Positions 16,819-26,278 of a stretch of DNA of 64,000 nt are shown piece after piece. The notes beneath the pieces are model-generated. The model ran no database searches. It was not told the DNA's origin and saw nothing but the letters and a program-made list of their open reading frames with translations. A program made the translations under genes and the position numbers. Each line of letters begins with the position of its first letter. Position 1 is the stretch's first letter. This DNA is from Sphingomonas sp. PP-CE-1G-424 (GTDB lineage: Bacteria; Pseudomonadota; Alphaproteobacteria; Sphingomonadales; Sphingomonadaceae), in the NCBI RefSeq assembly GCF_004341085.1, contig NZ_SLXW01000007.1, positions 1-64,000 on the forward strand, given 5' to 3'.

Positions 16819-19800
16819 TTAAATCTCAAGCGAGAAACCAGAACGATCTGGGGCAGAATCTATCATGACTTCAAACAAAATGAAGCCAAGTTCCTGCCCG
16901 GGCGGACGCAACACGTCGCTGACTTCCAACGTTATATCGATATCCCCGACCGGCCAGTCCACCAGCCATGCGCGACGCTCGACGTGACCGATCGGGCCCG
17001 CCAACGGTGCACACCAGTCATAGGCCCGGCCTGCGATCACCGGGCGCACGCGTTGATCGCGGACGCCCGCGGCCAAGGCGAGACGCAGTGTCCGAGGTCC
17101 GCCAGTCGCGGTTCGCACGCGGATCTGGCATGTGTCGCCCAGGCTCCATCGGAAGGGGGCGTGTAGTCCTTCCTGCGGGACCGCCGGTTCTTCGGGCAGA
17201 AAGTTCGCCACGCGCTGCCAGTCGCCGTCGAACTCCAGCGTCGGCGTCGGCCAAGCTGCGGCGGGCACCAGCGCGAGCTTCGTTTCTTCCCAGCCAGGTG
17301 TCGTCGACACCGACTGACCGATCGCACTCAATCCGACCACATGGAGAAGCGGGCCGTCGACGTCACCATGCCGTTCGAACCTGACGCGGATCGGACCAGC
17401 ATCGTATAGGCCGGCCACCGATACCGTATCGGCACCGTACTCGCCGAGGCAGAACGTCGCAGCGCTGTCGCCCGCATGGACGGTCCATGTGTCGCCGGGC
17501 GTTCCTCGAACGTGCACTCGCAGCCCCGATATGTCGGCATGATCGAGGCAGCCGACAATCTCCGCATCGCGTCCGCCGATCGACAGGCCCTTTTCCCCAT
17601 CCGCAGCGATGAAGGGCAGTGCGTCGCCCAGCACCGCCATCGTCGCAGACCCGGCGATCGGATCGAACCAGCCGGGTTGCTCGGCGTCCCGGTAAGATCG
17701 CACCCGTACGGTTCCGCCGCGCAGATGCAGGGGCGACGATCCGCCGACACCCGAAAAATCGGAGCAGCGCTCGTCTATCGCGGTGGCAAGCGCCACCAGC
17801 GAACGCGTTGCCACGATCAGGTCGCGGAATCGGCACGCATCGTCCGCCGTGTCATGCTGCACGTGCGTCGCGATTCCCAAAGCGTCCAGTTCATCGTCGG
17901 GCCGCAGAACAGTACCGCTCTGGTCGAGGACCATGAGGCCGCACGCCCATGCTGCGCCGGCAAGCATCGTGCCGCCCGGTTCGGAGACGACCGCGGCGTC
18001 CGCTGCGCTGAGCAGATACGACAGCAGCAGCGGGTCGGCGATCGTGCCCAGCGCAAGCACCGCGCATCCGGGCGTCTCGGACGATGAACTATGGCCGAAG
18101 TTCAGGATCCGCGACGGGCCCTCCACCATCGCGGCGACCCGCGCGATCGCGGTCGCCGTTTGCTCTGCGGATGCCTCGGCGATGCAGACGATCCGCTCGT
18201 CCGCGGCAAAGCCCAGACGCTGGCGAGCCTCGCGCCGATGCCGCGGGAGAAGCAGATCGGTATCCACCGCCAGCGGCAGGTCGACCGCCTCGCCTGCATG
18301 CCGGACGAGACGTAGCGTTCCGCCATCGCTGGCGATCGTCAACGCTGCATCGGCGCGGTCGGCGAGACCTTGCGACGCGATGACCAAGGCACCGGGCGGC
18401 AGTGCCGGCACGGTACCGGCGCCGACGACGACGTGGCGCACGTCATATCCGAGCAGCGCCAGCCCCGCCGCAAGCAGCGCGGCCGGTGTCCGCCCGAGCA
18501 GCGGCCGATCGCCGTCGAGCACCCATATCACCGGTGGATCGAACACCGTGGTCGTCCGCGCGACCGCCTGGGCAAGCGCACAGCCGAGCCGGAGTACTAC
18601 GGCGGTTTCAGCGGTGGCGCGGTACAAGACCGGTGCCGCGCCCTGGATGCTGGACAGGTGCAACGAGGCCCCCATCGAATCGCGCGCGTCGACGAACCCC
18701 GCCGCAGCGCCGGCGCCGGTCGCATCGAGCAGCGCGGATGCCGCGTCGATGCCGCGCGGAGTCATCACAGACCCGCGCCGCAGGATCAAAACCTCGTCAT
18801 GGCCTGCGGCATGAAGCATCTGGCGCAACAGCTCGATGTCGATGTGCGGACCGGCGATATCGATGCAGCCGGCGATGTCAGCGTCCCGAGCACGAACGAC
18901 CCGGTCCAGCACCGCGCTTTGTGGATCGCAGACGACGAAGATCGCCGTGCCGACCGGCGCAACCGCGGCGCAGCCGGTCAGGCTCAGGTCGAGCAGATCG
19001 GGCTCGTCGTCGTCGCACAGGACGGCGATCGCCAGCGCCGGACGATCGGACCGCATCGGCTGGGGAGGGGGAAGAACCGGTCGGCGCAGGAACGCTTCGT
19101 CGGTGCTGGTCGCTTCGCACCGGATCAGCAATACGGAGCGCGCATCGGGAGGCCCGTTGCAGTCGATGAACAGGCTGTTTTCACCGGGCTCGAGCCAGCG
19201 CACGGTTTCGATCACCTGATCGATGAGGGGTATGGGATTCTCAAGCGTAATCGGCTGCGGTTCGCGCACGCCGATGCCGAGACCGATGACGATATCCTTG
19301 CGGCTCGCGCGAAGCGTCAGGCGAAGCCGATAGCGACCGCTCGCCCGCACGCGTATCGCGATCTCGGCCCGGCAACCATCGATCCAGCGAATACCGCCCG
19401 GGAGCTGATATTGCGGATAGGGTCCTTCCGGTGCGGCGAACCCCGTCACCGGACGACAGACCGCACTGATCTCCGGGCGACCGTCGCGCAGGAGTGCGGG
19501 TGCCGTGAGCATTGCGGGGTCGTAGGCGGTCTCGATCCACCGTGCGCTCGCTTGGTCGAACGTGACGATCGTGCCGAGCACACTCAGTTCGGTGGTGTCC
19601 GGCAAGGCCGCAGCCGTGTCGATCTCGCGGCGATAGGCGTCCATGTCGCCCGACAACTGCCCGAGGCGACGACGGTGAAACCCCGTCAACGAGTCGACCG
19701 TACTGTGCCCGGCAACGCGCGCCATGCGGCGCCAGAGATCCCAGTCGCCGGCCAGACGAAACGCCGGATCGACGCCCCCTACCGCGTTCCAGACCCGCCC

Positions 19801-20475
19801 CGAAAAAAACGTCCCCTCCTGCATCAGGAAGGATAGCGTGCGGCCATCGTGAAGGCCGTCGGCCAACGCCTTGCGCGCGTAGGGAAGTGCCGGTGCCAGC
19901 ACGATCACCGCGCCAGCCTCGTTGAGCAAGGCGGTCCGGCCGCTGAGGAATTCGCACCCCGGTATGTCTTCGAAAACGCCGCCCACGGTCACCAGCGCGC
20001 CTTGCGCCAAGCCGTCGTCGCTGTTGATCCAGGTCAGGATGTCAGTGTCTTGCGGTGCCAGTCGCGCAAACCCGCGCTGCAACGCATCGTACATCCCGCC
20101 ATCTCGCTCGGACTCGAAGCTGAAGACGATATTGCCCGCATGGGGGATGTAGAGGCCCTCACGCAATCGTCGGTCCCACGCGTGCAGCTTGTCCACCGTA
20201 CCGTCGGTCGAGCCCCCGTCCTGCACGTGATAATGAAGCGAATATCCGGGGACGCCCTGTCGCAGGACCGAAGCGACCGCCTCGTCGATGAACGCCTCGG
20301 CATTGAAGACGGGCGTGACGATCAGGAAGCGTCGCAGGCCTATCTCGGGCGCATGGGGTGCGTGCCCGTCGTCAGCGGTTTCGACCGGTTCGTCGAAATG
20401 CGATTGCGGCAAGGGGGCCTGCGCTTGCATCAGCAAACGCAAGCGGTGGGCAAGCGCCACATAGGCCTGCTTCAA
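16819..20475 (-). CDS. Large multidomain GT2 glycosyltransferase (1218 aa)
   Basis: The N-terminal GT2 (GT-A) domain is clear: LIVTPVFNAEAFIDEAVASVL near 51-71, DGGSTDGT at 86-93, GGMYDALQRG and the metal-binding NSDDG at 151-155. After about residue 300 come two beta-rich segments (near 345-470 and 1090-1218) that resemble each other, each with a pattern of IRVR...LRLALA. Between them lies a region with Rossmann-like features that may be a degenerate second glycosyltransferase. It starts with a TTG overlapping the stop of the NUDIX gene (TTGA), so it is translationally coupled. The GT2 part should add a capsule sugar; the rest may bind polysaccharide. Only the N-terminal assignment is firm. 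Confidence 0.78.
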   Translation of the reverse strand: MKQAYVALAHRLRLLMQAQAPLPQSHFDEPVETADDGHAPHAPEIGLRRFLIVTPVFNAEAFIDEAVASVLRQGVPGYSLHYHVQDGGSTDGTVDKLHAWDRRLREGLYIPHAGNIVFSFESERDGGMYDALQRGFARLAPQDTDILTWINSDDGLAQGALVTVGGVFEDIPGCEFLSGRTALLNEAGAVIVLAPALPYARKALADGLHDGRTLSFLMQEGTFFSGRVWNAVGGVDPAFRLAGDWDLWRRMARVAGHSTVDSLTGFHRRRLGQLSGDMDAYRREIDTAAALPDTTELSVLGTIVTFDQASARWIETAYDPAMLTAPALLRDGRPEISAVCRPVTGFAAPEGPYPQYQLPGGIRWIDGCRAEIAIRVRASGRYRLRLTLRASRKDIVIGLGIGVREPQPITLENPIPLIDQVIETVRWLEPGENSLFIDCNGPPDARSVLLIRCEATSTDEAFLRRPVLPPPQPMRSDRPALAIAVLCDDDEPDLLDLSLTGCAAVAPVGTAIFVVCDPQSAVLDRVVRARDADIAGCIDIAGPHIDIELLRQMLHAAGHDEVLILRRGSVMTPRGIDAASALLDATGAGAAAGFVDARDSMGASLHLSSIQGAAPVLYRATAETAVVLRLGCALAQAVARTTTVFDPPVIWVLDGDRPLLGRTPAALLAAGLALLGYDVRHVVVGAGTVPALPPGALVIASQGLADRADAALTIASDGGTLRLVRHAGEAVDLPLAVDTDLLLPRHRREARQRLGFAADERIVCIAEASAEQTATAIARVAAMVEGPSRILNFGHSSSSETPGCAVLALGTIADPLLLSYLLSAADAAVVSEPGGTMLAGAAWACGLMVLDQSGTVLRPDDELDALGIATHVQHDTADDACRFRDLIVATRSLVALATAIDERCSDFSGVGGSSPLHLRGGTVRVRSYRDAEQPGWFDPIAGSATMAVLGDALPFIAADGEKGLSIGGRDAEIVGCLDHADISGLRVHVRGTPGDTWTVHAGDSAATFCLGEYGADTVSVAGLYDAGPIRVRFERHGDVDGPLLHVVGLSAIGQSVSTTPGWEETKLALVPAAAWPTPTLEFDGDWQRVANFLPEEPAVPQEGLHAPFRWSLGDTCQIRVRTATGGPRTLRLALAAGVRDQRVRPVIAGRAYDWCAPLAGPIGHVERRAWLVDWPVGDIDITLEVSDVLRPPGQELGFILFEVMIDSAPDRSGFSLEI

Positions 20476-21068
20476 GCGAACAGGTCCGGCCGACGAAGGC
20501 GTAGCGCCTGAACGAGGATCAGTGTCTTGGCGTCGAGCAGTCGCCCGTTATCGGCGTCTTGAGCCAGTCGCGCCAGCGGGAGTTCATGCACCATGATGTT
20601 CTCGTGCTCATCGTCGCACCCGCCACCTCGGCCGGTTCGGTCCGCCATAGTATAGGGGGCAAGGAATAGATCCAGCCGTTCGGTCGAGATCGACGGCATC
20701 GTCCATAGACAGACGACATGCTCCAGCGATTCGAGTTCGACGCCCGCCTCCTCCATCGCTTCCGCACGCACGCGCGTGGCGGGATCGGCCGCGTCGAGCC
20801 GACCTGCGATCGCCTCGAGTACGGGGGCGCCCCCGCTGAGCATCACGGCTGCGCGCGGCTGGGAGATGAGCAACGCGGTCCGGCGCTCACCATCATAGGG
20901 CAGTACCGCCACACCAGGCCCATGATCCTCGACGTGACGCTCGACCAAGGCGCCATCGGGCATTGCCATGCTCACCCGGCTGACGTTGATCCATCCCTGC
21001 AACACCATGTCGACCGCAGCGACGCGCGCACCCGCGTCTTCGGCCACGGTCACGCCGTCGGTGCCCAT
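20472..21068 (-). CDS. nudK: NudK-like GDP-mannose pyrophosphatase (NUDIX)
   Basis: The 198-residue protein aligns by eye along its length with E. coli NudK: the box AGRLDAADPA...RAEAMEEAG has the same spacing as NudK (Asp replaces the first Glu), followed by TMPSISTERLDLFLAPY and GGGCDDEHENIMVHELP, and a DAKTLILVQAL tail. NudK hydrolyses GDP-mannose to GMP and mannose-1-phosphate. In a locus built around GDP-mannose-derived sugars it may tune the precursor pool. The ATG at 21068 overlaps the end of the upstream GT4 gene by 19 bases; the longer open frame to 21377 lies inside that gene. Other GDP- or ADP-sugar substrates are possible. Confidence 0.72.
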   Translation of the reverse strand: MGTDGVTVAEDAGARVAAVDMVLQGWINVSRVSMAMPDGALVERHVEDHGPGVAVLPYDGERRTALLISQPRAAVMLSGGAPVLEAIAGRLDAADPATRVRAEAMEEAGVELESLEHVVCLWTMPSISTERLDLFLAPYTMADRTGRGGGCDDEHENIMVHELPLARLAQDADNGRLLDAKTLILVQALRLRRPDLFA

Positions 21069-22216
21069 GTATTGACGTCGACCGCCGCCTGAAGCCGGCG
21101 CAGCGATTGCCATGTCTCGGCAAAAGCGAGGTAGTCGGCCTGTTGACCGAGCTTGGCTGTCTCGCGCGCCGCGTCCGCGATCGTCGAGACCAGAGCCGAC
21201 CAGTCGAATAGCGCCGCCCGCTCCAGCCCGGCGCGGCGCAGATCGTTCCGCACCGACTGCGACATCAGTTTTCCGAGTGCGGCCGCCATCTCCGACCGCG
21301 AAGCGCCGTCGATGATCACGCAGGCATTCCCCGTCACCTCGGACAGCGATCCGCGCGCGGTCGTCACGACCGGGCATCCGCAGGCCATCGCCTCGAGAAC
21401 AGGCAGGCCGAAGCCCTCGTACAGCGAAGGGTAGATCAAGCCTGCTGCACCCGACAGCGCAGCCGCCAGATCATCGTCGGACAATTGAATCCGCTCGGCC
21501 TTCACGGCTGGCGGCAATGCCGCCAGTTTTTCAGGAGCGATCGTCGGCTCGCCACCGATGCACAGGATGTCGAAGGCATCGATCCCGAAGGTGGCCATCG
21601 TATCGAACAGCAAAGCCCCGTTCTTGTAGTTGAGATGCTGCTCGCGCGAACCGACCGTAACCAGATAGGGGCGTTGGTCGAAACCGACCCGCTGCCGGAA
21701 TGCCGCGACCCGCTCCTCGTCGACCGGGTGGAACACCGCGTGGTTGAAACCCGGATGCGCGACGTCGACCTGATCAAGCGTCGGATAGCAGGTCAGCAAA
21801 TCCTCGCGCGTGCTCCGCGAAATTGCGATGTGCCGCCTGGCATAGGCGATCGCGACGGCCTTCTCCTGCCAATGACGGTGCTTCAGGTCGAACTCGAACA
21901 GTTCGGGGATCATGTCGTAGACGACGAGGACCATCGGCGTCGACAGCGGTGTCGTGTAATAGGTCGATGTGAAGACATCGATCGCGTAGAAATCGCAGAT
22001 GCGTTGGATCAGTTCGCTGTCGTCCGCGGTGTAGAGATCCTTGTAGGTGGGAAACGGGATCCGCGTCACACCCTCGAGCGTGGGCATCCCGCCGCGGTCG
22101 AGCACCAGCACGTCGAGACCATCGATCGCGGCTAGCGCAGGCAGCACCGCTTGCCAGACGCGGGCGATGCCCGAACTCGCCAACTGGAAGAACACGCCGT
22201 CGACAAGAAGCTTCAT
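21050..22216 (-). CDS. GT4-family glycosyltransferase
   Basis: The 388-residue retaining GT-B enzyme starts LLVDGVFFQLASSGIARVW, has VVYDMIPE and HIAISRSTREDL in the acceptor half, and TVGSREQHLNYKNG, SLYEGFGLPVLEAMACGCPVV in the donor half. It overlaps the upstream GT2 gene by ATGA and the downstream NUDIX gene by 19 bases, so the three are co-expressed. It should add one sugar of the capsule repeat; given the neighbouring fcl and NudK-like genes, a GDP-linked donor is plausible but unproven. Confidence 0.85.
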   Translation of the reverse strand: MKLLVDGVFFQLASSGIARVWQAVLPALAAIDGLDVLVLDRGGMPTLEGVTRIPFPTYKDLYTADDSELIQRICDFYAIDVFTSTYYTTPLSTPMVLVVYDMIPELFEFDLKHRHWQEKAVAIAYARRHIAISRSTREDLLTCYPTLDQVDVAHPGFNHAVFHPVDEERVAAFRQRVGFDQRPYLVTVGSREQHLNYKNGALLFDTMATFGIDAFDILCIGGEPTIAPEKLAALPPAVKAERIQLSDDDLAAALSGAAGLIYPSLYEGFGLPVLEAMACGCPVVTTARGSLSEVTGNACVIIDGASRSEMAAALGKLMSQSVRNDLRRAGLERAALFDWSALVSTIADAARETAKLGQQADYLAFAETWQSLRRLQAAVDVNTWAPTA

Positions 22217-24000
22217 GCCACCGCTCCTTCGCGCCGCGTGCCCAGCGCTAGCAGCGCGGACTGGACGATGTCGTACCGACGCCCTTTCCGCAGCGGCGCC
22301 GCGTCGATCTCATCGACTCTGGCGAGAAACTCGTCGTCGGAGATCACCAGCATGGGCGAGACGATCTTGCGATAGAGTTCGCGCGAAACCGCATAGGCTT
22401 CGATCGCACCGCGCGTGTCCGGGCGCGTGGACATGCCGTCGGGATTGACGAAATAGGCGGCATGGGCCTCGTTCACCTTGTAGAAGATCTTTCCGGCCAC
22501 CAGACAGCGCAACCAGAACTCGAAGTCGGCCGCAGACTGCAGCGACTGGTTGAACAGGCCGACGTCGCGGTGCAGCGCAGCGCGCCACATCGGCGCGTTG
22601 TGGGGACTGTTGAACTCCATCAGATTGTACCGGCTGACGACCGGCAGGTCGCTGCAGAAGTCGCGTTTCGCAATCTCGTCGAACGGCATCCGAGGTTCGA
22701 AGGAATAGAGAACATCCTGGTAGGTGACGTCGACGAAATCGAGCGAATCGAGAACGGCGGCCTGTATTTCGAACGAGTCGGTGCGGCGGATATCGTCGAC
22801 ATTGGCATTGGTAAGGTACCGCCCCCGCGCCAGTCCGACGCCGATATTCCAGGCTTCGTAGATACTGACGCGCGCATCCATCCGTTTGTAGATGATGTTG
22901 GGGTAGTCCCGACAGAATTCCTCGATGATCGCCTGCTCGCCCTCGGGAGAATTGGCATCGATGATGATCAGTTCGCAATGCGTCCTGAAGATCGTCTGGG
23001 AGGTCATGTTTTCGAGGAAGGAACGGATGAACGCACCGCCGCGATAAAGGCTCGTGATGATGCTGACGACGCAGTCCTCGGTCGGGCGAAGGCGGATGGC
23101 GCTGTCGGCACCAAGGACGTCGTGGTTCTTCTTGATCCCCGGGAGCGCCTTGCTGGTCCGCCAGTCCGCGATGTTCACCGCCCCGCGCGACCCGAATACA
23201 TAGGCGAGATGAGGATCGTTGGCGTGCTGCGGCGGTAGCAGGCGTTTGCGCGCTTCGTCGCCGAAGAGTTGCCAGACCAGCGGCGAGATATCCAATCCCT
23301 GCTTGTCGACCATGCCGCGGAAATGATCCACCTCGGCAGCCGCGGCACCACGCCCCAACACGATTTCGAACGCAAGCTGGACCTTTGTCCCCGGCACCAC
23401 GTCGAGCGCGCCGCGGATCAGCTTGGCCTCGGCGCTCTCGCCGATGCCGAAAACCACGTTCGACAGACGCCCGCCGTTGCCGACCGCACCTCGCCAATTT
23501 TCCAGGTCCGCCGGGCCGGGCATACGCCCCAGCGCAAGCCGGTACATGATCTCGATCGTGCGATCGATCGAGGCCTCGTCCTCGACCGAGTCCTCAGCAG
23601 GTTGGAGAGGCTGCAAGGCGTCGCGAAGCACCACCGCGAGCGCGGTCCCGCGTTCGACATCGTCGACACGCAACTCCACCTCATAGGCCGAAGGGGCATC
23701 GTGTCTGGCCGCTTCGAGCGCATGCGCGACCACCTCGGCAACGTCGGTTCGACCGATCGCCAGCATTCCCTCTGGGAGGCTCGGCCGGGGCGGCTCGGCT
23801 GCCTGGGCCCGGACGGCCAGCGCCTCCGGGCTATAGACGATGCCCGATACGGCCGCCATCGCGCCATCGTTCCACAGATTGCCGCTATGCACCGCCACTT
23901 CGTCGTCGCTCGGTTCCCGAGCGAGAAACGCACGATATAATTGCCGTACCAGATCGGCCGCCTGGTCTGCAGGTACGGCATGCTCGATTATCATCAACAT
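22213..24000 (-). CDS. GT2 glycosyltransferase with DUF4214-like N-terminal repeats
   Basis: The 595-residue protein has three short helical repeats in its first 250 residues (LYRAFLAREPSDDEV, MYRLALGRMPGPADLENW, EIVLGRGAAAAEVDHF), the pattern of the DUF4214 domain found beside glycosyltransferases and in surface-layer proteins. A GT2 domain follows: VSIITSLYRGGAFIRSFLENM near 310, IIIDANSPEGE, RYLTNANVDDIRR (the DxD-like site) and DFEFWLRCLVAGK. ATGA coupling links it to the downstream GT4. A triple direct repeat lies directly upstream of its start. It probably transfers a capsule sugar. Confidence 0.82.
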   Translation of the reverse strand: MLMIIEHAVPADQAADLVRQLYRAFLAREPSDDEVAVHSGNLWNDGAMAAVSGIVYSPEALAVRAQAAEPPRPSLPEGMLAIGRTDVAEVVAHALEAARHDAPSAYEVELRVDDVERGTALAVVLRDALQPLQPAEDSVEDEASIDRTIEIMYRLALGRMPGPADLENWRGAVGNGGRLSNVVFGIGESAEAKLIRGALDVVPGTKVQLAFEIVLGRGAAAAEVDHFRGMVDKQGLDISPLVWQLFGDEARKRLLPPQHANDPHLAYVFGSRGAVNIADWRTSKALPGIKKNHDVLGADSAIRLRPTEDCVVSIITSLYRGGAFIRSFLENMTSQTIFRTHCELIIIDANSPEGEQAIIEEFCRDYPNIIYKRMDARVSIYEAWNIGVGLARGRYLTNANVDDIRRTDSFEIQAAVLDSLDFVDVTYQDVLYSFEPRMPFDEIAKRDFCSDLPVVSRYNLMEFNSPHNAPMWRAALHRDVGLFNQSLQSAADFEFWLRCLVAGKIFYKVNEAHAAYFVNPDGMSTRPDTRGAIEAYAVSRELYRKIVSPMLVISDDEFLARVDEIDAAPLRKGRRYDIVQSALLALGTRREGAVA

Positions 24001-24001
24001 T

Positions 24002-24047
24002 CTCGTAATCGAAGGGCTCGTAATCGAAGGCGGCTCGTAATCGAAGG
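24002..24047. repeat. Three copies of a 14-bp direct repeat
   Basis: CTCGTAATCGAAGG occurs at 24002-24015, 24017-24030 and 24034-24047, with 1- and 3-base spacers. The block sits between the fcl stop and the start codon of the downstream GT2 gene, so it is part of their short intergenic transcript. Tandem duplication by slippage or an operator array are possible. Confidence 0.8.
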
Positions 24048-24075
24048 GACCGCTACACGACCGCGACGCCGTGGC

Positions 24076-25002
24076 TTACTCGGCCGGGGACGCCTCCAGG
24101 AACGCGGCAACGGTCGAGCGAATGCCGTCGACCAGCTCGATCCTGGGCGCCCAGCCGAGCGCGCGCAGGCGGCTCGAATCCATCACTTTCCGAGGGGTGC
24201 CGTCGGGCTTGCTCGTGTCGAACGCAAGCTCGCCCTCGTAGCCGACCACCGACGCGATCGTCTCCGCCAGCTCGCGGATCGTGACTTCCGACCCGCTGCC
24301 GCAATTGATGTGCTCATAGTCGGTATAGTTGTCGTGACAGAAGACTACGCCCGCGGCCAGATCGTCGACATGCAGAAACTCGCGCATCGGCTTGCCCGAA
24401 CCCCAGACCTGAACGGTCGGGTTTCCCTGTCGCTTGGCATCGACGATCTTGCGGATCAGCGCGGGCATGACATGGCTGCTGCGGAGATCGAAATTGTCGC
24501 CCGGGCCGTACAGATTGCACGGCATCACCGAAATGTAGTTGCGGCCATATTGCCGCATATAGGCCTGGCACATCTTCAACCCGGCGATCTTGGCGATCGC
24601 GTACCATTCATTGGTCGGTTCCAGGCTGCCGGTCAGGAGACTATCCTCCTTGATCGGCTGTTCGGCGAATTTCGGATAGATGCACGACGATCCGAGGAAG
24701 ACCAGATTGTTGACCGCCGCAAGATGCGCGGCGTTGATCGTGTTCACCTGGATGCACAGATTGTCGTACAAAAAGTCCGCAGGCAGCGTGTCGTTGGCCA
24801 TGATCCCGCCGACCTTGGCCGCACAGAAGATGATCGAAGAAGGCTGGTTCTGCTGAACCCAGTCGCGCACGTCGCGCTGATTGGTAAGATCGAGATCGGC
24901 ACGGTCGACAGTGAGCACACGCCGCCCCTGTGCTCTGAGCGCCCGCGTAACGGCACTGCCTACCATGCCGTTATGGCCAGCGACCCAGACAAGCTCGTGC
25001 AT
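24076..25002 (-). CDS. fcl: GDP-L-fucose synthase
   Basis: The 308-residue SDR-fold enzyme epimerises and reduces GDP-4-keto-6-deoxy-mannose to GDP-L-fucose. Signatures are GHNGMVGSA at 9-17, AAKVGGI, LGSSCIYP with the catalytic Ser near 106, and EWYAIAK with Tyr134/Lys138. RPMREFLHVDDLA-type sequence occurs as KPMREFLHVDDLA. It has a GGAG ribosome binding site. Its substrate-making partner gmd lies 16 kb away at 41.2-42.2 kb rather than next door, where rmd is instead. So one dehydratase may feed two deoxyhexose branches. Confidence 0.92.
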   Translation of the reverse strand: MHELVWVAGHNGMVGSAVTRALRAQGRRVLTVDRADLDLTNQRDVRDWVQQNQPSSIIFCAAKVGGIMANDTLPADFLYDNLCIQVNTINAAHLAAVNNLVFLGSSCIYPKFAEQPIKEDSLLTGSLEPTNEWYAIAKIAGLKMCQAYMRQYGRNYISVMPCNLYGPGDNFDLRSSHVMPALIRKIVDAKRQGNPTVQVWGSGKPMREFLHVDDLAAGVVFCHDNYTDYEHINCGSGSEVTIRELAETIASVVGYEGELAFDTSKPDGTPRKVMDSSRLRALGWAPRIELVDGIRSTVAAFLEASPAE

Positions 25003-25201
25003 TCAATACTCCATCGGAAAGCGGCGGTGCTACCATAGCCGTTTGTGCCGTCCAAGCCGGACACCCCATAGGGGTCTACGTTTCTTGTTCAACCTGCAGC
25101 GGTGCACTCTTCGATCGGCGACCGCGCCGGGATCGGTGCGGGATCATCGGCATATCCATCTCCGCGCGCCCGATCTGGAATGCCAAGCGTGGGATGCCAA
25201 G

Positions 25202-25229
25202 CCGGGGATCCCGAACCCCGGATCCCCGG
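25202..25229 (-). terminator. Strong hairpin after the lipoprotein gene
   Basis: CCGGGGATCC at 25202-25211 pairs perfectly with GGATCCCCGG at 25220-25229 around an 8-base loop. It starts eight bases beyond the lipoprotein stop, in the 230-base gap before fcl. No T-run follows, so it may reduce rather than stop read-through. Confidence 0.5.
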
Positions 25230-25236
25230 TACCGCG

Positions 25237-26142
25237 TTATCCGGTCCGCCCGACAAGGATACCAGGCAGATCGTTGCCACTGCGATCGGCCAGATCGAAA
25301 ATCATCCCGATCTCGGCGCCAGCCGGCCCGTATAGTCGCCCCTGAAAGGCCCCTGCATAGGCACCATCCGCCGTCACCGCAGTACCGGCGAGACGGCCGG
25401 TCTGCGGATCGACAGTCCCCTGGAACACGACGTTGATTGTCGAACTCCCCCCGGTCAGCGTGATGGCGACGGTACCGGTGATACGCCGGGTTGCCGCATC
25501 GACGACCAGCGCCTGCCCGGCAGCCGACGTGCCGATCTGCGCTACGGTCAATCGATACGTGCTCGTCCCGGTGGTGGGCAACTCGCTGATGGAGGTCGGT
25601 GCGCCGATCAGCGCGAAGTTGGCCAGGCCCAATGGCTTCACCTGCTCGTCGTCGCGCACATAGCCGACATACGTCGTATCCGCGGACCCGCGATACACGG
25701 TGAGTGTCGCGGGGGAAGTACCGACCAGATAGCTGTAGACCAGGCTGTCGGCCGTCTGCGCGAGCGTAGCCCCCGTCATGCCCGGTACGATGGTCGTGCC
25801 GAACGCCGTGATCGCACGCGTCGCGGCGGTGTACGCGATCGTCCCGGAATCGAAAATACCATAGGTGAGCCGCGCGGGAATGGTCTGCGTCGTGCTCGCC
25901 GTGACCAGTCCTGCAAAACTGCGATCACGCGTGAAGTCGAATACGGGCTGATATGTAGACGGCGTAGGAGTTGGGGCCGGAGTAGGGGTTGGGGCCGGAG
26001 TAGGCGTAGGCGTTGGGACCGGTGTCGGAGTTGGCAAAGGGGAGGGCGTTGCTGTCGAGGAATCGCCACCACACCCCGCCAAAAGCAGAAGACACGCCAT
26101 CGGCAGCGGTAGATGCCGCTGGGTCGTCACGACCATTTTCAT
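25237..26142 (-). CDS. Lipoprotein with Pro-Thr linker and TbpB-like barrel domain
   Basis: The protein (301 residues from the ATG at 26142) has a lipoprotein signal ending LLLLAGC, with the lipidated Cys near residue 24. A linker of about 30 residues made almost only of Pro, Thr and a few Ala follows; it is encoded by a visible DNA repeat. The C-terminal domain ends with GAYAGAFQGRLYGPAGAEIGMIFDL, the G-x-F-x-G-x-F/L-YGP-x-A-x-E-x-G pattern of transferrin-binding-protein-B-like barrels. It is probably displayed on the outer membrane. Alternative starts at 26163, 26136 and 26223 exist. It lies between the FkbM gene and fcl on the same strand; a link to capsule anchoring is speculative. Confidence 0.75.
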   Translation of the reverse strand: MKMVVTTQRHLPLPMACLLLLAGCGGDSSTATPSPLPTPTPVPTPTPTPAPTPTPAPTPTPSTYQPVFDFTRDRSFAGLVTASTTQTIPARLTYGIFDSGTIAYTAATRAITAFGTTIVPGMTGATLAQTADSLVYSYLVGTSPATLTVYRGSADTTYVGYVRDDEQVKPLGLANFALIGAPTSISELPTTGTSTYRLTVAQIGTSAAGQALVVDAATRRITGTVAITLTGGSSTINVVFQGTVDPQTGRLAGTAVTADGAYAGAFQGRLYGPAGAEIGMIFDLADRSGNDLPGILVGRTG

Positions 26143-26278
26143 CCATCCGTTTCGCAAAGACATATCCCCAAGACCGACTTCGGCAGACCAGTCCTGCCCA
26201 CTCGCCAATTCCATCCTTTCCACATCGCGTCGCCTGATGCCACGCCGTCTGGCGGTATTGGCATCATATCCGTTCGGT

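Noticed and set aside
25960..26060. CRISPR-like or satellite repeat in the lipoprotein gene
   Set aside because: The repetition is the codon pattern of the Pro-Thr linker inside a coding frame.
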